Assembly: GCA_030754995.1 (NCBI GenBank)
Contig: JASLZG010000001.1
Location: 30,796 to 63,997 of the forward strand
Direction: 5' to 3'
DNA length: 33,202 nucleotides
Origin: Lentisphaeria bacterium
Lineage (GTDB): Bacteria; Verrucomicrobiota; Lentisphaeria; JABSQK01; CAJWLW01
Program-made: the position numbers and the translations under genes
The notes under the pieces: generated by a model
Told to the model about the DNA's origin: nothing
Seen by the model: only the letters and a program-made list of their open reading frames with translations
Database searches by the model: none
Shown: positions 16,259 to 22,865 of the stretch, one piece after another
Numbering within the stretch: the stretch's first letter is position 1
How the letters are laid out: every line of letters starts with the position of its first letter

Positions 16259-17725
16259 TTACGATTTACTCGAGAACATTGATCTCGGGTCATTCCACCA
16301 TCCCGACCTTGCGGAGTTTGTGGATGTCGAAAGGGTGTGAAGGATTCGGGCCCGCGTCGTTGGTGGCATTTCGGCGTCCCTGATCAGCACACCGTTTTTC
16401 AACGCCTCGAAATCGAGCAGATGCTTGAGGAACTCCCGCTCCTTCGCCTCATACTCCGCACTGCCCTCTATCGTCACCCGCTCGTCCGCGCAACCGTCCA
16501 GGCGCAGCAGTTCTCCGCAGCCGGAGAATGGGTAGTAGCAATACCGATACGCCGCCGTCTCGACGATTTTAATACCGTCGCCGAGCTCGGAGAAGTTCGC
16601 CGCGCGCGCTTGTTTCGGCTCCGGCCCCATCAGGTCAAGGAGCGAGCGGGAAAGTCCGATTTCCAGTGGTGCCCCGGCGATGTCGAGCACCGTCCCCGGG
16701 ATGTCCAGATTGCCGGTGAGCGCCTCTGATTTTGAGCCTGGCGTCAGATCCGGATGGTTGGCGATCACCAGCGGCACGCTGAGCTGCGCACTCCTCGAGA
16801 GCGCTCCCTTCCCCCAGAGGCCGAAGTCACCGAGCATGTCACCGTGATCGGCGGAGAATATTATCGTCGTATTCTCCAGCCGGCCGTTTTTCTCCAGGGC
16901 ATCGAGGACGCGGCCGATCTGCCGGTCGATGAAAGCGATCATTTCGGCGTAGGAAACGCGGATAGCCTCATTGTCCCGGACCGGATCCAGCGGCGGCGCC
17001 ACGATCTCCGGATCCTGCCCGGTCCGGTGTTGCTCGATCGGCGAGGCCCCGCCTTCCTTGTCGGTTCGCACCCGGGGCAGGAGCGCCGCGTCACAGCAGC
17101 CGCGGAGTTCGCGCGGCGGGTTCCAGGGGCCGTGCGGTCCCTGGAACGATACCCAGGCGAACAGCGGCTGATCGGCGGCAATCGAAGCCATCCAGTCGAT
17201 CGCCTGCGAGGCGATCCAGTATTCGTAGTGTTCCTCGGCGGCAAAGCGGAACTGCATGGTCTGTGGCGTGTAATCGGTATTCCAGATGTCCGTTACCTCC
17301 GGGTGCCGCGTTTGCAGCCATTTGAAATACGGCTCGTCCGCCCCGAGCCGCCCCTCCTCCATCTGCCGCGCCGTCCCGAACCCCTTGGCATCCAGGGCAG
17401 GTGCATGATGCAGTTTGCCGAAGGCGCCCGTGTGGTAGCCCAGCTCGTTCATGCATTCCGGCAGGTAACGCAGGCCGGGACGGAACGGCAGGTCGTTGGT
17501 CCACACACCGTGCTGCGCCGGATACAATCCGGTCATCATGCTGGCGCGGGCCGGGCCGCAGACCGCCGAGGCGGTGATGGCCCGGTCAAAGACCACGCCC
17601 TCGCGGGCGAGCCGGTCGAGATTCGGTGTCGGAATGGCCCGGCAGCCATACAGCGACAGGAAATCGCAACGCAACTGGTCGCAGAGAATGACGACGACGT
17701 CACGCGGGTCTTGATGTTCGCTCAT
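16259..17725 (-). CDS. Type I (formylglycine) sulfatase, C-terminus frameshifted
   Basis: This enzyme hydrolyses sulfate esters, here presumably on a glycan. The FGly motif is CGPAR (Cys56, Arg60) in ASAVCGPARASMMTG. Metal ligands include Asp16/Gln17 (LCDQLRCD) and the SADHGDMLGDFG segment. A maturation enzyme is needed, and none is in the window. No signal peptide is seen. ATG 17725 has GGAAGCC upstream and is preferred to 17740. The ORF tail after RDAEMPP reads as low-quality sequence. One extra base in the TTT run at 16369-16371 instead gives RDAENATNDAGPNPSHPFDI, then a short basic tail ending VGMVE and a stop at 16290. The true end is therefore probably 16290 (about 478 residues), with either a real frameshift or a base-call error. 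Confidence 0.88.
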   Translation of the reverse strand: MSEHQDPRDVVVILCDQLRCDFLSLYGCRAIPTPNLDRLAREGVVFDRAITASAVCGPARASMMTGLYPAQHGVWTNDLPFRPGLRYLPECMNELGYHTGAFGKLHHAPALDAKGFGTARQMEEGRLGADEPYFKWLQTRHPEVTDIWNTDYTPQTMQFRFAAEEHYEYWIASQAIDWMASIAADQPLFAWVSFQGPHGPWNPPRELRGCCDAALLPRVRTDKEGGASPIEQHRTGQDPEIVAPPLDPVRDNEAIRVSYAEMIAFIDRQIGRVLDALEKNGRLENTTIIFSADHGDMLGDFGLWGKGALSRSAQLSVPLVIANHPDLTPGSKSEALTGNLDIPGTVLDIAGAPLEIGLSRSLLDLMGPEPKQARAANFSELGDGIKIVETAAYRYCYYPFSGCGELLRLDGCADERVTIEGSAEYEAKEREFLKHLLDFEALKNGVLIRDAEMPPTTRARILHTLSTSTNSARSGWWNDPRSMFSSKS

Positions 17726-17748
17726 AAAGATGGCTTCCATTCAATGGA

Positions 17749-18732
17749 TCAAACCGGCAACTGCTCATCGATTCGATTGAGGATCTCACGCCCCTCGGCA
17801 AACCGATCGATGTTCTCGACCATGGACGCGTGCCTTTTCACCGCCGTGCCACAGGTTTCGCCGGCAACGTGAGGCGACACATACACGTTCGGCAACTGGT
17901 AGGCCGGCAGGTTCGGGTCCGTGGGTTCCGGGTCATGGACGTCGATACCGGCGCCGGCAAGCCGGCCGTTGAGAAGTGCATCGTGCAGGGCTTTCTCGTC
18001 CACCAGTCCGCCGCGGGCAACGTTGACGAAACAGGCCGTCCTCTTCATCAGGCCGAGTCGACGGGCATCGATGATATGTCGCGTTTTCTCGTGCAGATGC
18101 AAATGCAGCGAGAGATAGTCACATTCAGGAAGCAGCCGGTCCAGGTCGTCATCCGTTGTCCCCATGAAGTCAGGGCCGATATCGTCGATGATCTCCTGGC
18201 CGATCCGGCGAACGTCAATTCCCAAAACTCGCATGTCAAAGGCCTTTGCCCGCCTTGCCAAGGCCTGGCCGCTGGCCCCGAACCCGACAATCAGAACGGT
18301 TTTACCCGCCACGTCACCGACCATGGGCGCGTACAGCTTGCGGTCCTGGAAATATTCCTGGCATTCATTGAATGTGCGGGCGAGCAACAGCATGAACATC
18401 ATGGCGCACTCTGCCAGGGCGGTGCCACTATGAGCGCCGGGGCAGTAGGTCATCATGAAGCCCTTGCGCCGCATGTATTCGATGTCGCAGTGGTCGACAC
18501 CGTTTGAGACGATCTGCCACAGCTTGCAGTCCCCGGCCGCGTCCATCATCTCGCGGGTGCCGCGGCCACCGCTGTCGACCACGACCTCGACCCCGTCGAA
18601 CTGGGGTGCGACCGGCTTGGATGCGTCATATACCGACAGGTCGTGGCGCTCACCCGCCTGCTCGATTATGTCTTCCTGCCAGAACGGGTCGCAGTACAGC
18701 TCCGGCACGTAAAGCGTCTTGACTTTTCGCAT
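17749..18732 (-). CDS. D-isomer-specific 2-hydroxyacid dehydrogenase
   Basis: A 327-residue NAD(H)-dependent enzyme interconverting a 2-keto acid and a D-2-hydroxy acid. The cofactor domain has TVLIVGFGASGQALA. The catalytic triad of the family is complete: Arg240 (NVARGGLVDE), Glu269 (DVHDPEP) and His288 (VSPHVAG). The gene starts three bases after the stop of the upstream HpcH/HpaI aldolase, so the two are probably one transcript. An attractive inference is reduction of a keto-acid product of aldol cleavage, or of a keto-sugar acid, to recycle NADH. Closest known functional types are glyoxylate/hydroxypyruvate reductase and phosphoglycerate-dehydrogenase-like enzymes; the substrate cannot be decided. 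Confidence 0.9.
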   Translation of the reverse strand: MRKVKTLYVPELYCDPFWQEDIIEQAGERHDLSVYDASKPVAPQFDGVEVVVDSGGRGTREMMDAAGDCKLWQIVSNGVDHCDIEYMRRKGFMMTYCPGAHSGTALAECAMMFMLLLARTFNECQEYFQDRKLYAPMVGDVAGKTVLIVGFGASGQALARRAKAFDMRVLGIDVRRIGQEIIDDIGPDFMGTTDDDLDRLLPECDYLSLHLHLHEKTRHIIDARRLGLMKRTACFVNVARGGLVDEKALHDALLNGRLAGAGIDVHDPEPTDPNLPAYQLPNVYVSPHVAGETCGTAVKRHASMVENIDRFAEGREILNRIDEQLPV

Positions 18733-18735
18733 GTT

Positions 18736-19521
18736 TCAACTTTTCAACAACTCTTTCGACTGCTCACAACAGTCGATCACGTTCTTGCAGGCGGCGTGCA
18801 GCATCCATTCGTCACCGTCCACGAGCAGCATCTTATAGCCATCTCGAATCGGTGCATCGAAGGTTTCGGAGGTACAGGGAATAGCATCGACATCCATGCC
18901 GGGCGGTACACCTGCGTTTTGGGCCGCCGCCAGGACGGTTTCCACCGCTTCCTTGAAGCGGGGGTGTTCAAACTCTTGAGGGATGCCGAGGGAGATGGAA
19001 AGGTCGAAGGGGCCGACGAGACACGAATCCACACCTTCGACGGCAAGGATTTCGTCGATGTTGGCCACCGCCTGCGCCGTTTCTATGATCACGAGACAGA
19101 CGACGTTGTCATTCGCCTCGTCGAAGTAGTCCGCATCAAAACCGAATGCCGCCGCCCGTGCCGGGCCGTAACCGCGGTTGCCCTGTGGCGGGTACCGGCA
19201 GACCTCCGCAGCGCGGCGGGCTTCTTCCGCACTGTTGACGAAAGGCACCAGCACGCCTCCCGCTCCCATGTCGAGGTAAAGCCGGATCACATCCGGATCG
19301 TTATTCGGTACGCGCACGATCGGTGTCGCTTCCGACGAGGCCAGGCCCTGCAACTGTGCCTGAACGCCAATGGGCGTCTGCGGCGCATGCTCAGTGTCAA
19401 TGATCACGTAATCAAATCCCGCCTTGCCAAAGAGCTCGGCGATGGCTGGCGCGCCAAATCGAAGTTGTGCGCCGATCACAACCTCACCGGCACAGAGCCC
19501 CTGCTTCAATCGGTTTTTCAT
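18736..19521 (-). CDS. HpcH/HpaI-family class II aldolase, copy 2
   Basis: A 261-residue aldolase from ATG 19521, preceded by GAGGAAC; the 96 extra track residues lie across the upstream gene and are rejected. Active-site residues match HpaI: His45 (IDTEHAP), Arg70 (IVRV), Glu147 (VIIETAQ) and Asp173 (GPFDLS). It is clearly diverged from copy 1, for example RFGAPAIAEL against YIPSAKLTEI in the first loop and PPQGNRGYGPARAA against GPQGERGLAGVRAL. The aldehyde half of its substrate probably differs. It is paired with the 2-hydroxyacid dehydrogenase three bases downstream. The likely role is cleavage of a 2-keto-3-deoxy (or related) sugar acid to pyruvate plus an aldehyde. Confidence 0.88.
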   Translation of the reverse strand: MKNRLKQGLCAGEVVIGAQLRFGAPAIAELFGKAGFDYVIIDTEHAPQTPIGVQAQLQGLASSEATPIVRVPNNDPDVIRLYLDMGAGGVLVPFVNSAEEARRAAEVCRYPPQGNRGYGPARAAAFGFDADYFDEANDNVVCLVIIETAQAVANIDEILAVEGVDSCLVGPFDLSISLGIPQEFEHPRFKEAVETVLAAAQNAGVPPGMDVDAIPCTSETFDAPIRDGYKMLLVDGDEWMLHAACKNVIDCCEQSKELLKS

Positions 19522-19565
19522 GAGTTCCTCGCTAAAAGTCGATGTTACTGTTTCACGTTGGACAG

Positions 19566-20297
19566 TCAAGCCACTGTTTCTACGGACACGCGACGCACGG
19601 AAAAGCCGTCGTCGAAAACGGCGACCAGCTTGAAGGCGGTTTCCTCGGGGTACTGCAGCTGGCGGCACGTTCCGATGCTGGTGACCAGGGGGACCCCCTG
19701 CCAGACACCATCGACGTCCTGGTGCCAGTGGCCACAGAGAACGCAGGTGATTTTGCTCTCCTTGAAAAACTGCACCAGTTGATGGCGGTTTGGCATATTC
19801 CAGTAACACTCCTCCTCGTCCGGATGCTGTGTGAACAGCGGCCAGTGCATGACCACGAAGCGATGAGTCGCCTCGGCCGGTGCCGCCGCCACCGTCTCAC
19901 GCAAATACGCCCATTCCTCCGCCTGCGCCTCGGCCTCGAGGTCGCCGCGCAATGCCGAGGCGTTGAAGCCGACGAAAAAACAGCCCTTGTGGGTTAACGT
20001 GAACCGGTTCGGCGTCGCCTCGTGCGTCATGTAAACCGCGTGCTGGTCATGATTCCCCGACACCCCGTACCACGGCACCTTCAGGCGCCCGGCACCGGCC
20101 AGGAAAACATCAAGCTGCTCTACAGAGTCGCCGTGATTGACGTGGTCGCCGCCGAAAATGACGAGCTCGACATCGTCGTTGGCATTGATAAAATCGACCG
20201 CCTTGTCCAGCCGTGCCCGGGCGGAGTCATCGGCCTCCAGCCCGTTCGGGCTCGCCATGCCGATCTGCGGATCGGTGATGAATGCAAAGTTAAACAT
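19566..20297 (-). CDS. Calcineurin-like metallophosphoesterase
   Basis: A 243-residue protein from ATG 20297 (MFNFAFITDPQIG); the longer track start is not credible. All blocks of the dinuclear-metal phosphoesterase fold are present: Asp9 with DPQ in place of the usual DxH, GGDHVNHGD, GNHDQ, VVMHWPLF (His151) and CGHWHQD (His190, His192). It resembles CpdA/Icc-type and purple-acid-phosphatase-like cytosolic phosphodiesterases. It is the first gene of the aldolase-dehydrogenase group, 44 bases before the aldolase. It diverges from the plus-strand YetA-like gene across a structured 182-base region. There is no clear ribosome-binding site. The substrate is unknown; a phosphorylated sugar or a cyclic nucleotide are both possible. 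Confidence 0.85.
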   Translation of the reverse strand: MFNFAFITDPQIGMASPNGLEADDSARARLDKAVDFINANDDVELVIFGGDHVNHGDSVEQLDVFLAGAGRLKVPWYGVSGNHDQHAVYMTHEATPNRFTLTHKGCFFVGFNASALRGDLEAEAQAEEWAYLRETVAAAPAEATHRFVVMHWPLFTQHPDEEECYWNMPNRHQLVQFFKESKITCVLCGHWHQDVDGVWQGVPLVTSIGTCRQLQYPEETAFKLVAVFDDGFSVRRVSVETVA

Positions 20298-20479
20298 GGC
20301 TAAACGTACGCCATCGGCGGACGGGTTCAAAGTGCCAATGCAGATTGCCTCCCTCGAACAGCACGAAGTTCGAAAACCGCCGACAAGCCAGGAGGCAATC
20401 CGTGCCCCGGGGTGTTTGATTTTTGTCATTGCTCCATTTAGTATTCTGTTGGTTCCAAATTCAACATACCGGGGTCCCT
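20298..20479. promoter_or_regulatory. Divergent intergenic region with interlocking inverted repeats
   Basis: The 182 bases between two divergent genes hold three perfect inverted repeats: GATTGCCTCC/GGAGGCAATC (20343-20352 with 20391-20400), TCGAAC/GTTCGA (20354-20359 with 20368-20373, nested), and TCGGCGG/CCGCCGA (20314-20320 with 20377-20383). The last crosses the first, as in a pseudoknot or in mutually exclusive helices. All lie upstream of the metallophosphoesterase and would be in its leader if transcription starts right of 20400. The AT-rich stretch 20411-20465 probably holds the promoters; TTTGAT/TAGTAT is a weak candidate for the plus strand. Confidence 0.45.
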
Positions 20480-22837
20480 GTGAAGAACGGCACGCTGAAG
20501 ATTAAGAACGAGACACTGACGAAACTGGATCACTACGTAATGACACGCGGTGTACCCATGCCGCCGGGAGCGGTACAGGATGCGCAGGGCGCCTCGGCCA
20601 GGGACGCCGAGGGCAAACTGCTGCCGAGCGAATGCAGGGTCCTGCAGCGCCGGCCGGACGGCAGCGTTGAGTGGATGCTCATGGATATTCTGCTCAAGCT
20701 CGCCGGCGAGGAGGCGACGACGATAACCGTCTGGCCCAAACCCGCGCGGCGCCCTGCCGTGACCAACCCCGTGGTCCTGCGGAAGAAGGGGCGGCTGGTA
20801 ACCGTCTCGAACGGCGTCAGCAGGATCACCGTGAACGGTTCGGGCGGATCGCTGATCCACGAGCTGGTCATCGACGGGAAGGTCATCGTCGACAAGTCGA
20901 CTCTCGTGGACCTTCAGGTCGTGGACGGTGGCGGAAAAATCCATCGCGCCAGCCTCAGCGGCGCCTACAGTGTGACCGTCGTGCATCAGAATCGATTGCG
21001 CACCGAGATTAAAGTGGAGGGCAAGCACGCCGCCCGTGACGAGACGACATTCATGGACTTTGCCCTGCGCTTCACCATCACGGCGGGCAGTCCGGACATC
21101 AAGATGGAGCACACGTTCTATTGTCGTGAACCGAGCGAAGACCGGATCCACGTTCGTTCCATGTGCCTGGTCATGCCGACGCTGATGGATCGCGGCGCGA
21201 CGAAGCTCCTGGGCCAGCGGCATCACGGCGAGGACATGCTGCATCGCAACATCAAGGTCGAGGAGAATGTCGAGATCGTCGCGAGCAGTGTCGGTGACAT
21301 AGACAATTACGCCCAGAACTTCGAGGGTGCCGCGGTCGCGCATCCGTGCGCCGGCGGCGAGGTTTTCATCCGCAATGTGGACAGCTTCAGGGAAGACTGG
21401 ACCGAATACCCGGTTCAAATGCGGCCCGATTACACGGGCGGATTCCGGGCCCACTCGTGGGTCGGCGCGCAACGTTCCGTGACACCGATAATCGGCTGGC
21501 GGGAAAAAGGCTTCACGGTGGCCACGGCGTTCGAGCATTTTCGCCAGCTCCATCCAAAATCCATCGCCATTGATGAAAACGTCATCACCTACTCGATCTG
21601 GCCGGAGTGGTCCCACCCGATGGTGGTTGTCCAGGGGGTCAGCAAGAGTCACATCATCTGGTTGACGGGTGCGGCCAAGGCGATGACTATGAACCAGGTT
21701 TCCGATCTGCAGGGTCGCTGGGAATACGGCTACGTGGAACCGGTCGATGTCTCCTTCGATCCCGCCTGGCCGGCCTTCTGTGAAGTGTTGGACTGCCAGC
21801 ATTTCCTCAAGTACCAACCCGAGAAATATTCATTGCTCGAGAACCTCCTCGAACCGGCCTCGCAGGCGGGAAACCCGAATCGACATTCCTATGACCGCCA
21901 GTCGGCGATCGGCATGTTTCACTTCGCCGACCTGGTCAATGCCGAGGGTACGCAGTGCGAGAATAACGAGGACGACTGCCAGGTTCTCTTTCCACTGCAG
22001 CATTTCCTGCGGACCGGCCACACGTATGCCTGGGATTTCGGCAAGGAAGCGGCTCGGCACTACATGGAAGTGGACTTCTGCGAGTGGAGCACCCGCCCAC
22101 GCCAACGCGGCGGGCTGATTCCGCATACCTCGCAGCATTTCATCGGCAACGTCTACCCGAGTCACCAGTGGGTCGAGGGCCTGCTCGCTTATTATTACCT
22201 GAGCGGCGACGAGCGCGCCCGCCACGCCGTGGTCAGCGTCGGCGATAATCATGTGTGGTGGGCAGCCAACAAGCTCGACTGCTTTGCTGACGGGCGCGAG
22301 GCCGGCATGCCGCTGGTCAACCTGGCGCTGGTCTACGGGCTGACGCGCGACAAGAAATACATCAAGGCGGCAAGGCAAATCATCGACGGCTTTGTTCTCA
22401 AATGCGTGAAGAAACACGGCTCATTCAAATACCCCTACCCGCAGAACAAACGGAAACACCCGGAAAAGCTGTATACCGGCTACGGCGACTGGTCGACCTT
22501 TTCGGGGCTCTTCCGGCTGTGGCAGCAGACCGGCGACGAGGACTTTCGCGCGCTGGCGGTGAAGCTGACCGAGCAGGCATTTTATCCCGGGTCAATCGCC
22601 GTCAACGACGATCGCGAAATGGACTTTTTCTCGATCTGGGCGCTGGCCGTCATGACCGGCGACACGGACGCCGCCATCGATCGCGTTGAGCCCGCAATCC
22701 CGATGTTCCTGCGCCGGGGCGGCAACGCCGTGCGGCGTCTGCATTTCCTGAAGATCCTCGATGAGCGCGGCATGATTGACGAAAAGTGTGTCGGCCATCG
22801 CCCCGGAGACATCCCATGGGAACGGCATCCGGATTGA
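20480..22837 (+). CDS. PcRGLX/YetA-like protein, candidate exo-rhamnogalacturonan lyase (PL26-like)
   Basis: A 785-residue protein from GTG 20480 (VKNGTLKIKN); the track start at a TTG adds 19 residues that look non-coding. The N-terminal 90 residues have the pattern of the YetA/PcRGLX RIFT-barrel domain: YVMTRGVPMPPGAVQDAQG, then a polar segment and RRPDGSVEWMLMD. A beta-rich part follows, then a helical (alpha/alpha)6-like part from about residue 430 (GMFHFADLVNAEG, GLLAYYYLSGDERARH, YTGYGDWSTFSGLFRLWQQTGDEDF). The fungal relative PcRGLX is an exo-acting rhamnogalacturonan-I lyase. Bacterial relatives are mostly uncharacterised, so lyase activity here is inference. No signal peptide is seen. 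It is the only complete plus-strand gene, convergent with the 880-residue protein, and so is regulated apart from its neighbours. Confidence 0.8.
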   Translation: MKNGTLKIKNETLTKLDHYVMTRGVPMPPGAVQDAQGASARDAEGKLLPSECRVLQRRPDGSVEWMLMDILLKLAGEEATTITVWPKPARRPAVTNPVVLRKKGRLVTVSNGVSRITVNGSGGSLIHELVIDGKVIVDKSTLVDLQVVDGGGKIHRASLSGAYSVTVVHQNRLRTEIKVEGKHAARDETTFMDFALRFTITAGSPDIKMEHTFYCREPSEDRIHVRSMCLVMPTLMDRGATKLLGQRHHGEDMLHRNIKVEENVEIVASSVGDIDNYAQNFEGAAVAHPCAGGEVFIRNVDSFREDWTEYPVQMRPDYTGGFRAHSWVGAQRSVTPIIGWREKGFTVATAFEHFRQLHPKSIAIDENVITYSIWPEWSHPMVVVQGVSKSHIIWLTGAAKAMTMNQVSDLQGRWEYGYVEPVDVSFDPAWPAFCEVLDCQHFLKYQPEKYSLLENLLEPASQAGNPNRHSYDRQSAIGMFHFADLVNAEGTQCENNEDDCQVLFPLQHFLRTGHTYAWDFGKEAARHYMEVDFCEWSTRPRQRGGLIPHTSQHFIGNVYPSHQWVEGLLAYYYLSGDERARHAVVSVGDNHVWWAANKLDCFADGREAGMPLVNLALVYGLTRDKKYIKAARQIIDGFVLKCVKKHGSFKYPYPQNKRKHPEKLYTGYGDWSTFSGLFRLWQQTGDEDFRALAVKLTEQAFYPGSIAVNDDREMDFFSIWALAVMTGDTDAAIDRVEPAIPMFLRRGGNAVRRLHFLKILDERGMIDEKCVGHRPGDIPWERHPD

Positions 22838-22863
22838 TGCTTTTCAGGTGCCGCGAGGCATCA
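22835..22863. terminator. Weak inverted repeat between convergent genes
   Basis: TGATGC and GCATCA (17-base spacer) overlap the YetA-like stop codon and fill the 28-base gap to the convergent gene. There is no T-run on either strand, so terminator function is doubtful, but the gap offers no other candidate. Confidence 0.2.
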
Positions 22864-22865
22864 GG

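Noticed and set aside
20438-21817. Minus-strand ORF of 459 aa opposite the YetA-like gene
   Set aside because: It has no recognisable motifs, while the plus strand carries clear RIFT-barrel and helical patterns.
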